Assembly (NCBI GenBank): GCA_023362775.1
Contig: JALMGJ010000011.1
Span: forward strand, 26,025,501 to 26,089,500
Direction of reading: 5' to 3'
DNA from: Charina bottae
Taxonomy: Eukaryota; Chordata; Lepidosauria; Squamata; Charinaidae
Length of the DNA: 64,000 nucleotides
Position 1 is the first letter of the stretch. Each line of letters opens with the position of its first letter. Below are positions 11,440 through 22,476 of the stretch, in pieces. The translations under genes and the position numbers were made by a program. The notes below the pieces were generated by a model, which did no database searches, was not told the DNA's origin, and saw only the letters and a program-made list of their open reading frames with translations.

Positions 11440-11695
11440 GAAAATGTGTGTCTGGAAGTGGAAGGAAAGTCCGATGCTGTAAAGAACAATATTGCATAGG
11501 AACCTGGAATGTAAGATCAATGAATCAAGGTAAGCTGGATGTGATGAGATGGTTAGATAGCATCACCGATGTAACGAATATGAATTTGAGTAAACTCCGG
11601 GAGACAATGGAGGACAGGAAGGCCTGGCGTGCTATGGTCCATGAGGTCACGAAGAGTCGGACAGGACTGAACAACAACAAGAAAATGTAAACATT
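11440..11695 (+). mobile_element. internally deleted RTE-BovB element
   Basis: One short open frame (11448-11690) joins the very start of the BovB endonuclease region (GTWNVRSMNQGKLDV, a hallmark of APE-type nucleases in RTE elements) directly to the extreme C-terminus (MRWLDSITDV, then KAWRAMVHEVTKSRT) and the 3' end with its acaacaacaag tail. About 900 codons of endonuclease and reverse transcriptase are missing. The junction is in frame at about 11539. It is either a deletion derivative or template-switch product carried by BovB machinery, or a post-insertion deletion. Confidence 0.7.
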
Positions 11696-11834
11696 GTGTT
11701 AATACTGCCACCTGGTGACTACACTCAGATTTATAGATTTTTCTGTGGGCTGTGCTTTTTTTTCTATTTCCATACTGTTGCTGAGAAACCTACATGGATG
11801 TGTCCATGAAGTCATCAGAAGCCGAACCTGATTT

Positions 11835-12193
11835 TTTATTATTATTTATTACTTATTTTCTATCCTGGCGTTATTATTTTTTTATAAATAACTCAAGGCG
11901 GCGAACATACCAAATACTCCTTCCTCCTCCTATTTTCCCCACAACAACCCCGTGAGGTGAGTTGGCCTGAGAGAGAGTGACTGGCCCAAGGTCACCCAGC
12001 CGGCTTTCATGCCTAAGGCAGGACTAGAACTCTCAGGCTCCTGGTTTGCTATTGGCTCCCTCCTAGGGCTGAGAGACAGGGACTGGCCCAAGGTCACCCA
12101 GCCAGCTTTCATGCCTAAGGCGGGACTAGAACTCTCAGTCTCCTGGTTTCTAGGCTGTTGCCTTAACCACTAGGCCAAGCTGGCTCTCCAGTT
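11835..12193 (-). mobile_element. tRNA-derived CORE-SINE with L2-like tail, internally duplicated
   Basis: Read on the minus strand: tRNA-like head (gccagcttggcctagtggtt), B box (gagttctagtcccgcc), core (gtgaccttgggccagtc), then a tail containing cgccttgagttatttataaa and an A/T-rich end. The head-to-core segment is present twice in tandem, giving a dimer-like form also seen at 18886-19160 and 24947-25300. Confidence 0.75.
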
Positions 12194-12838
12194 TGAACAC
12201 TACTTGACTGTATGATTTTAAACAGACTGTATGATTTTAAACAGAAAGAAGACAAGAAGTATAGGCTGCATAGATATTTCTTTGTATGCTTAATGTTACC
12301 TTCTTAGACAGATGAAGAGACATTCATTGCTTCCATGGCACAAAGAACTTCACTGAGGCACAACCAAGCCGCAGGGCCTGCTGGTATATTGCTGGTTTCT
12401 CCATCTCAAATATAATGTTATTGTAAGTGTTCTTTTCCAAGAACGGATCAATGACCTTTTCCAGCCTGCTACCCTCCACAGATGTTAGACTACATCCAGA
12501 AGCTCCAGTCAGTGGGGTCAGTGGGACACTTGGACTGTCCTGGAAATCTGTCAAGGTATATTAGCCACAGAACTTAAATGCATGCTCTGTGTTCAGATAC
12601 AGTATTCTTTGGGAAAGTTGGCTACTCGAATGAACAGTTTTGGCTACTCTGGAATGAACTTTAGGCAGTTGCCTTTGTGTACTCCTTGTAAGCTCTTTGG
12701 CAACACCTGATTGGTCTTTGATCTCTTACAGTCCTACCACTTACAACCACATTCTTTGAATAATGCAGTTAAAGATGGTCCTCCCTCCTGTGGGAAGGAT
12801 TCAGGTGTTAACTCTCTCTCAGTCCTCTTGGGGAAGTT
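12194..12838. other. non-coding, nothing recognised
   Basis: No exon found. The segment ends in the 11-bp target sequence ttggggaagtt (12828-12838) that flanks the next BovB. Confidence 0.4.
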
Positions 12839-13684
12839 GTTGTTGTTGTTCAGTCGTTCAGTCGTGTCCGACTCTTCGTGACCTCATGGACCATAGCACG
12901 CCAGGCCTTCCTGTCCTCCACTGTCTCTCGGAGTTTACTCAAATTCATGTTCATTACATCGGTGATGCTATCTAACCATCTCATCCTCTGCCGTCCCCTT
13001 CTCCTTTTGCCCTCAGTCTTTCCCAGCATCAGGGTCTTTTCCAGTGAGTCCTCTCTTCTCATTAGGTGGCCAAAGTATTTGAGCTTCAGCTTCAGCATCT
13101 GTCCTTCCAATGAGCAGTCAGGGTTGATTTCCTTTAGGATTGACTGGTTTGACCTCCTTGCAGTCCAAGGGACTCTCAAGAGTCTTCTCCAGCACCACAG
13201 CTCGAAAGCATCAATTCTTCGGCGCTCAGCCTTCCTTATGGTCCAACTCTCACAGCCATACATTGCTACTGGAAAAACCATAGCTTTAACTATACGGACC
13301 TTTGTCGGCAAGGTGATGTCTCTGCTTTTTAATATGCTGTCTAGGTTTGCCATAGCTTTCCTTCCAAGGAGCAAGCGTCTTTTAATTTCATGGCTGCAGT
13401 CACCGTCTGCGGTGATCTTGGAGCCCAAGAAAATAAAATCTGTCACTGCTTCCATTTCTTCCCCTTCTATTTGCCAGGAAGTGATGGGACCAGATGCCAT
13501 GATCTGGGTTTTTTTAATGTTGAGTTTCAAGCCAGCTTTTGCACTCTCCTCTTTCACCCTCATCAAGAGGCTCTTTAGTTCCTCTTCACTTTCTGCCATT
13601 AGGGTGGTATCTTCTGCATATCTGAGGTTGTTGATATTTTTCCCGGCAATCTTAACTCCAGCTTGTGATTCATCCAGCCCGGCA
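12839..13684 (-). mobile_element. 5'-truncated RTE-BovB LINE with open frame
   Basis: On the minus strand the frame is open from the truncation point to the stop near 12850. It encodes the end of the reverse transcriptase and the C-terminal region of BovB: YAEDTTLMAE (the usual catalytic motif is YADD), LKLNIKKTQIMAS, DFIFLGSKITADGDCSHEIK, AMVFPVAMYGCESWT, FELWCWRRLLRVPWTARRSN and MRWLDSITDV. The 3' end carries the BovB tail (gagtcggacacgactgaacg, then caacaac). The direct repeat ttggggaagtt flanks it at 12828-12838 and 13685-13695, a perfect 11-bp target-site duplication. The long open frame and clean duplication indicate a fairly recent insertion, about 200 bp upstream of the protease start codon. 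Confidence 0.92.
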
Positions 13685-13770
13685 TTGGGGAAGTTAATCT
13701 CAAATAAATCATTTAAACAAGAGCAACAAACTGTTTCCTTTAAGATGCTAGGAGGAGTTATATAGGGAGT

Positions 13771-13778
13771 ATAAAGGT
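13771..13778 (+). promoter_or_regulatory. possible TATA box for the serine protease
   Basis: tataaagg lies about 130 bp upstream of the protease ATG, with a second TATA-like word (gttatatagg) at 13758. Placement is compatible with a tissue-specific promoter and a short 5' UTR, but no initiator can be confirmed from sequence. Confidence 0.25.
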
Positions 13779-13902
13779 TACATAAGGAAATCAGGATACA
13801 ATGCCAGTTATTTAATATATTCTTCTATACTTCCTCTACCTGTTAACTACTCTCCTCCTTTATTGCTTGACTTAGTCAGTCAAGATAGACTCACAAACAA
13901 AG

Positions 13903-13954
13903 ATGGTGAGATTCCTTGGCACTGAAGGTCTGGCCCTCCTCTCTCTTCTTACGG
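13903..13954 (+). CDS. serine protease exon 1 (signal peptide)
   Basis: ATG in context aagATGg, encoding [17 protein letters not shown] and one base of the next codon, then the donor g|gtaaga. The hydrophobic core (LALLSLL) is a plausible secretion signal. It was chosen as the start because the phase (1) matches exon 2. Confidence 0.75.
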
Positions 13955-16900
13955 GTAAGAGAGTATCTCTTCTTTAAGGCACCTATTTTTTTCAATATGG
14001 GGGGTGTATAGAAGACAAACAGGTTCAGCCCTCCTCTCTATCTTCATTTACCAGGCACCTCATTTTTTTTTAATTTTGAAAAATTTAACACAAACATCAA
14101 CAGATGTTGAGATAAATTCTTTTTTTTTTTTTTACAAAAAGTAAATATTAGCATATTTAACCCAGGACAGATTACTAATTTTATTTTACTTGTTTTGATT
14201 TTAGAAATTGCTTCTACTGTTAAATGTATGGAATGGGGTAAGACCCTAGACGTGATAGTAGAATGATATAAAAAGTATATTAGGTATTTCTCTCCTATTT
14301 TACTAGAAGCATATATTTATCCTTTTTCAAAGAAATCCTTATCTTTTAGTTTTAAGGAGAAATTTTTCTTAAGACAGGGAAAGAATCCACTGTGTGTTCC
14401 AATTATACATGCATTTCTTTGATAAATGTGGATATTAAGAGTTTAACAGCTATTTTGGCTTGTAGATTCCAGGGTGTTCTTCCAACTGTTGTACATCTAG
14501 CTGAGGCTGGCTTTATACAGGATTGTCAGATTTCTGATAATAGCAGATTTTTAATAGATGTTCTTTCTTTGACTAAAAAATAACTTCAATTTACTATTTG
14601 GATTCTGAGAAAGGTTTTGTTTTGCTTTATTGGACATTTTAGCGGTGTGTTTGGATTTTATATGGGTTTGCCCAAAATTTGGATTGATAAGATTTATTCA
14701 CCTGTAATTATTCATGATGTATATCCTCTTTGATGTAATATTTCCTTATGTTTACACTACAGATGCCGTCTTTCTCTCTTTTTAATTTAGCTTTCGAACT
14801 ATAAGTGTTTTCCAGATTAATCCAAATAAATATTAGATAAATATTGGAAATGTTCTATATCAGGGGCAGGCAACCCAATGCCATTCAAATGATCTGGACC
14901 ACGACTCCCATAATCCAATCAACATTACCAGTGGTTCTGAATTATAGGAGGTAGAGTCAAAAATTATATATCCCACTACCTCCAACATTAGGAGGTACAG
15001 TTGGAAACTAGTTTATTTTATTTGCTTACTGCCATTTCAAAAATGTATTTTCCATTGAGTACAATTATTCATTATATTTGTAACCTGAGAACCAGTATAG
15101 TACGTATGATTACCACCATATATGTAAGAGAGTTTGAGAGTTTAAATTAAATGTAGACAAGTTTAAAGGTGAGAAGGCTTAAGAGTAAATTCAGAAATAC
15201 ATAGCAAAAGGGGAAAATTCACATTGTCTGTCTGTCTCTATCTCTGTGTCTATATATCCATCCATCCATCCATCCATCCATCCATCCATCCATCCATCCA
15301 TCCATCCATCCATCCATCATCTACCTGACTATTGTAATTACAGTGGGTCCAAGATCACACACTGATTTTCATGGTAAAGTGTAGGTGTACCATATTTTGG
15401 CTGCAAAAATATAGAAAATCACTAGATGGTAGCAAAGAGATACAGAGACAGCTAGTTCTTTGTTGTCTTCTAGAATTTTACATAAAATGATATGCCAATT
15501 TATGTTGTGGTCACATGGTGCTAATTGGGCATTCTAATCCTTACAATATATGGACTATCATCTAAAGCTACTTCACTCTTCCACTTCAAGGTTTCTTCTT
15601 AAAATCACTTACAGAGAGGACGTTCCTGTGCTGTTAGCATTGGATCTAGGATCACATTCAGCCATGGATCTTGCATATATAAGAACTGATCATTTGGGCT
15701 GTCCTTGAAATGGGACAAAATTACCTTTTTATCCTGCCCCAGAAGTCCTCTTTCATAGTTTGAAGGGCAGAGAGGAACTGATTCACCATCTCGGAAACTG
15801 TGTTTATAGCAACTGGTTTTCCAGGAAAATCAGTAGACATATACTACCAGGTTGCTATTTAATATTAAAATCAGTAACCTGATTCTTGTGCTCTTTTAAC
15901 TCTCTTTCTCTCACAAAGCATTAGACAGAATGTTGACTTTGGTTTGAGAAATCTAGATTCAAATATTTTCACAGACATATTTACATACAGATCAGAGTGA
16001 GGTGGTAAAAGTGTAATGACTCCAACTTCAATGCCCCAATAAACTTCAATGCACCAATAAACACTTCTCGATGCAATTCATTGAAATGCAGAATAAGCTT
16101 TATTCAGGATACATGTAAATCAAAGCACTCCAAAGATCTGAATGCCAGATTTGCGCCAAACAGCCCTAACTTAACTCTCCCCCTGCGCCTTCTTGCCGTC
16201 TCTGTCTCTCTCACATGCATATCTAGACTAAAAGGGGGGAAAAAGTTATAATCTAAATTAGTGGTTGGAAATCATTTGAGTTCTGGGGGCCACATTTAAA
16301 ATTTTGACAGAAAGTTTTGGGTATTTTTACAAAATAGTTACCAGGATCAGGCCATCTTTTCATAAAATAGATGTGATCAAGAATGTGGGAAACAAACAAA
16401 TCTTTATTACGGTCATAGACCAGCATAAAGAATGTGGGAAATTACAAGCTATCCATTGACCAGAAGTAAAATTGGTGAAGTTGAGCCACACCTTCAGGTC
16501 CTTTTTAACCATTCCTGTTTGTTTGTTTATCCACACCCCTCCCCCGCAGGAGCTGGTAGGCATATTTCTCCCAGCAGTGAAAGAAAGCACTGAACTGCTG
16601 ATACTGTATATACTATTATCTTTTTCTAAAACAGACTCTGAGACCTATGCATTCTCCAAAGGTATTCTTAAAAATATAGATGATACCATAGCAGGATAAA
16701 TCATTTTTTTGTGGTTGCAACTCATTTTCCCCCCTTCTATTTTTGCAGCTCCTGAGAGCCATAGGAAGTGTGGCTTTTCTTACTTTGGGGGGACTTGGGT
16801 GGGCTTTGTAAAACATTGGTTCTTGAGGCCTCTTGGAGGCTGCAATATGAATGTTGTTATTTTTTATTATTATTTAACCAGTATTTAGTTACCCAGCTTT

Positions 16901-19900
16901 GATAGTGGGATCTAGTGGGAAGGAAACTGTACAGGTTGTGGGATGCAATGTGAGGTAGAAACATGTCTGTGCTTTGCTTAAGGTAAAGGTAAAGGTTCCC
17001 CCCGCACATTTGTGCAGTCGTGTCCGACTCTAGGGGCCGCTGCTCATCTCCGTTTGTTAGCTGAAGAGCCAGCGTTGTCCCAAGATGCTTCCACAGTCAT
17101 GTGGCTGGCATGATGCACGCAGAACGCTGTTACCTTCCCACCAAAGTGGTACCTATTCATCTACTTGCATTTGCATGCTTTCGAATTGCTAGGTTGGCAA
17201 GAGCTGGGTCTAGTGCGGGAGCTCACTCCGTCATGCGGGGCTAGGGATTCCAACCTCCGAACGAAAGCTTCCGATCGACAAGCCTGGCATCTTACCTGCT
17301 GAGCCACTACGCCCCCTTTGTGCTTTGCTTAGTTTCATGTATATACATGCATACATACATGCACACATATCCATCACACTATTCCCTTTCAACATAAGCA
17401 GTGTTATGTAAAGCACAGAGAAGGAGTAAGAAGGAAGCAAAAGAGATTGGAAAGAGGAAATTAGAGAAAAGAAAACTGAACTACTGTATCTTTCTATCCT
17501 TGTAAACCATCCTTGTTTACTCATTGTCCATACACTCATTCATGCATTGTCTTTTATCCTCTCACGTCTTTCTCATCAACTCTATTTTATTTTGGAATTA
17601 AAATAATCTTTCAATTTAATTTAAAAAGGAGAGGACAGTAGGGGACAGAGTCAATGTTAAGAAAAGTGCTGACAATAACTCATTGCTTTTATTTTTCATT
17701 TTATTTATTAAAGAAATTTATATGGCCGCCCAACTCACAGTTACTCCGGGTGGCTTACAGAAATAAAACCCCAAATACAAAACCCCCACTACACCCCCAC
17801 CCCCCTGGCAACAACAATACATTCAAACATACCACTTGATGGGCTCAGTATTAACCTGGGATCCCCATGCCTGCTGGCAAATCTCATACAAAATCCTTCC
17901 AAGCCCTAAAACTCATTGGATGGTGTTGAGTCAAGAGTCCCTTCAGATCTGTATCCTTATTTGCCACAGATAAGCCAGGATTGGTGATATGTGCTGTACT
18001 GAGAATGACCGTTTTTGAATGACACGCAGCACATTTTTAAAGTTCCAAGTCCTATATCTTATATTATTTAATGAAAAGTTAATCCTAAAACCGTATCTTT
18101 CACATCATCATAGACATTGCTGGTCTAAAAAGTGATCCAATGTTGTATATGATTGCTGGATTATTTATATGTCCTCTTTTGTTTTGTCTCTGGCTACTCT
18201 GTTTGGTCCATTCCGTCTCTTCTGATGTTTCTCTTCTTGTCTTCACAGGCATTACTGAGGCCAAGCCACAACCAGGTGAATAAGGTCTTCAATGGGTTTC
18301 AGCTTCAGGGAACCGATGGCCCAGACACTTAACTTGCCTATCTTGCTCTCCCCACAGCTTGTGGCCAATTGGTCTCCTCTGCCCGAATCGTGGGAGGTTC
18401 GGAGGCTGAGGTGGGTTCATGGCCATGGCAGGCCAGCATACAAACTTTAGGCTCACATCATTGTGGGGGAACTCTCATTGCCTCAAGCTGGGTTCTCACA
18501 GCAGCACATTGCTTTAGCAGGTGAGAATAGTTGCCAAGCTTCACTCCCTTCATACAAAACCCCACAGGGTTGATCCTCAAACTTCTGAAACTAATTTATA
18601 AAGCTCCATTCCCCTTGCAGAGAAATCTGGCATCTTGGAGGTCAGCCTCTACCATTCTTTCACTGAGGAACCATACATTCAAGCTGTTAGCTACTCATCA
18701 CAAACACTGTCCTCCCATTCCTCAGGTAGTTGGACTTACAGTTTTCAGTCCCACCCTGTCCAGTATGTCCTGTTTTTCTTCCAATAGGTTCTAGTATGTT
18801 TCTTTTGAGTTTTCCTATTGAGGCATAAAGCCCAATCTCCTTCCAAGATTTCTTTTCCTGCCTCCCAATCCTCACCCCAATTATTTTATTTATTTATTTA
18901 TTTATTTATTATCCTGCCTTTATTATTTTTATAAATAACTCAAGGCAGCAAACATACCTAATACTCCTTCCTCCTCCTATTTTTCCCACAACCACAACCT
19001 TGTGAGGTGAGTTGGGCTGAGAGAGAGTGACTGGCCCAAAGTCACCCAGCCGGCTTTCATGCCTAAGGCAGGACTAGAACTCTCAGGCTCCTGGTTTGCT
19101 ATTGGCTCCCTCCTAGGGCTGAGAGACAGGGACTGGCCCAAGGTCACCCAGCTGGCTTTCACTCATGGCTCATCAACTTTCTCTTAACCACCCAGCTAAC
19201 TTCAACCTCCTCCTCTTCCTTGCTGAGTTTTAAACAGTATATCTGTTTTCATTTTCATGTTCCTGCTTATGTTTCATAGCCAATCTCTCTGTCTACAGTC
19301 TCTCAGATCCCTCTCTATTTGTCATTCTTTTGGGAGCCTACAATCTCTCCTATCCGGGACCAGAGTCAGTACTAGTGAATGTGAAGGAAATTATCGTCCA
19401 CTCCAACTACTCTGGGTTCACAAAAGGCAATGATATCGCACTGATGGAACTCAAGAGCCCTGTGAATTTCACCCAGCGTATCCAGCCTGCCTGTTTCCCA
19501 GGACCTTCCATTGTCTTCCCTCCCAGATTGGGTTGTTGGGTTGCAGGCTGGGGGAACATTGAATCAGAAGGTGAGGCTATCAGAGATATTTCTATATTAT
19601 ATGTGTTCTATATGTATGGAATTCCATCTCTGTTGGTAGTCCTTGACAGCTTTTTCTAGTAGTGATGGATAGCAGCAAGCATCTAGAATAGCAGCTGAGT
19701 CTGGTGAGTGGAGGTCACTTTTAATTTCCAATAGTGATCTAGAGTGACATTACTTCAAGGACATTGTGAGAAATTAAGGTGGTAGCTACCCTGATATCTG
19801 ATTATGTGATTTGGTACGGGTGGTTTTTTACATCCAGTGTGGTTAGAAAAAAATGTCAAGGAGGCTTTAGGGCATGCCTTAGTAATATGCTCTGATGGAA

Positions 19901-22438
19901 CGTTAGGCAGCTGGCAACTGTCTTTTCAGAATCCATACATATCAGTTCCTAATATCAGCTGTAGATAGAATGAATCAGACTATTTTTGTGTTTGTAGATA
20001 CTCAACTATATACAGTATGTTCCAAGACTATTTCTAGAAATAGTCCTTGTTTTCTGTTATCCATCCCAGTTGAATCATTCTGATTTTGCTCATGTTTTTC
20101 ACCATTTAGAGAAGGGTATTAAGTTTTTGTGTTTTTATGCTGCTATGATGGTTTAGTTTTCTTTCCACTGTGTAGGTAAACAAAGCTGATCAGAGGAAAG
20201 GAATGTTCTTATGATTCAGTTTACCAATCCACTGTCTTGGTAATGCTTACTTTAATAGAGATAGATATACAGGCAAATATCTGAGTGTAGGTAGATCTTC
20301 CTAATTCTAGTCTTGTAAAATGAATTCAAAGTCTGAACAAAATTGTTTAATTCCATTAACATTTCAATGAAAGGAATACTTCTGTTCATGCAGCAATAAA
20401 ACTACCCCTGACACTCTTAGGGGAATACCTATGTACAGGCACTGTAATTCTGATCTTTTCATGGAAAGCTTTTTCCAATGGAAGGACACTCAATCCAGAT
20501 GACCTTCAGATTAAACTGGTGATTCATAAATGCATGTTTTCACTATTCAGATAAAAGCTTGACTCTTTAAGGATCTCTTCTGCAGAGGAGTCAAACCTGT
20601 AACTTGGTGTTAACTGTTGATTTACGTTGTGAGCTTTCTTCTGAATCAACAGTATAGAATTGTGCTGTCAATTACTGTCACATTTTGTTACTTTAGTTTT
20701 GATTTCTTTTTTATTTTTATTATTATTCTTAGTTGTGAGCCATTCCTGAGTGGAAAAATAGTCAAGTAGACTTTTTTTTAAATGTTACCTTTCTTTACCT
20801 TAAATACAAGCCAGAAACAAGTTAAACATAAAATCCTTAGCACCAAAAAAAAAAAAAAAGTTTTCAGAACCTTACCCTGCCCCCAATTCCAGCTAATCAG
20901 CTCATTTGGAATGGAGCAGGACTTTGAAATGGATTCATGAAGCCTGACGTTAAGGATACTTTTTCTTGAGGGAAAAAAAAAGAAATGGGGAAAAATAGAA
21001 TTAAGGTATCAAGGATTTTAATAACGGCATAGCCAAATGCTAGAGGAAAAGGGGCTTCTGCACCTTTAATAATTGTTTATTATTAAACCATTATTATAAT
21101 GTTTAAAGGATGGCAGGGGTATTAATTGTTTAAATTTCAGCAGCAGTAAATACACTGACAAGCTGTTCAGCTTGTTGAAATTCCTTCTTTTACATAGATA
21201 TGAACGATGCTGTCCCCTTTGATAAAATCTGGAGAAGTACAGTAGCTACAGTAGGGAAAGTGGAAGGCAAAAGGAAGAGGGGCCGACCAAGGGCAAGATG
21301 GATGGATGATATTCTGGAGGTGATGGACTTGACCTTGGGGGAGCTGGGGGTGGTGACGGCCGACAGGAAGCTCTGGCGTGGGCTGGCCCATGAAGTCATA
21401 AAGAGTCGGAAGTGACTGAATGAATAAACAACAAACAGTAGCTATCCTTTCTCTTTCTCCCAGTCCCGCTTCCTGAACCTGAGCTTTTGCAGGAAGTGCT
21501 TCTTCCCTTGGTGGACAGGGCTACCTGTGAGGATCTTTACAGTGACCTTAAAGTACCCTGGATGAAGAATGTCATAAAAGATGACATGATATGTGCAGGC
21601 TACATGGAAGGAGAGAAGGATGCTTGCCAGGTAATACTGACTCATTTGTGTATGTGTGTGTGTGTGTGTGCCTTTGAGTCAGTGTTGACTCCTGGACACT
21701 GCCTGGGCAAGTCCATGCAGTTTTCTTGGCTAGACTTTGGAAATGGGTTGCCATTGCCTCCTTTCTGGGGCTCTGAGAGAGTGACTGGCCCAAGGTCACC
21801 CAGCTGGCTTTGTTCCTAAGTTGGGACTAGAACTCATGGTCTCCTGGTTTCTAGCCCAGTGCCTTAACCACTACACCAAACTGGCTCTAACATGCTTTTT
21901 ACCCAATCTTTTTTCCAAGCAGCTTGCAATTCTCTCCCAACTATACATATTGCAGGCAACAATACTTCGATAAAGTTTAGGCTGAAAGGTGGTGAGTGGT
22001 CCAAGATGGGGTGGGGGTGAAATCCCTACCATAGGAATGGGGAATCTCTGACCTAGTACTGTATGTAGGGGTCCTGTCGGCCAAGGAGCTTTGTTTGGTG
22101 GGATCCAGAAAGAGACCCTTTTTTTCCATGGCACCCACCCTCTGGAACATCATTCCACCTGAGGTGAGATTGGCCCCAACCCTTCCGGCCTTCTGAAAGG
22201 CCTTCAAAACTTGGATGTGCCATCGGGGGATCCCAAGGAAGTATGGAGCCTGCCCGTTAAATGGTTATATTGTATATCGTTAGAGTGCACTCTCCTCTGT
22301 CATTTTATTATTGTATTTTAAATGTAGCATTTAATTTTTAAATTGTTTTTAATGGTAGAAGATTATTTTATTTGGTTTTTAAGTATGTATGTTGCCCAGA
22401 GTCACATGCAAATGAGATGGGCAGCTATATACATTTTA

Positions 22439-22476
<38 letters not shown>

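Noticed and set aside
12878..13765. 295-codon plus-strand open frame
   Set aside because: It is the antisense of the BovB polymerase frame, which is the one with recognisable motifs.
15257..15318. Regular repeats resembling an array
   Set aside because: A plain (ATCC)n microsatellite with no spacers, so not a CRISPR array; the genome is vertebrate.
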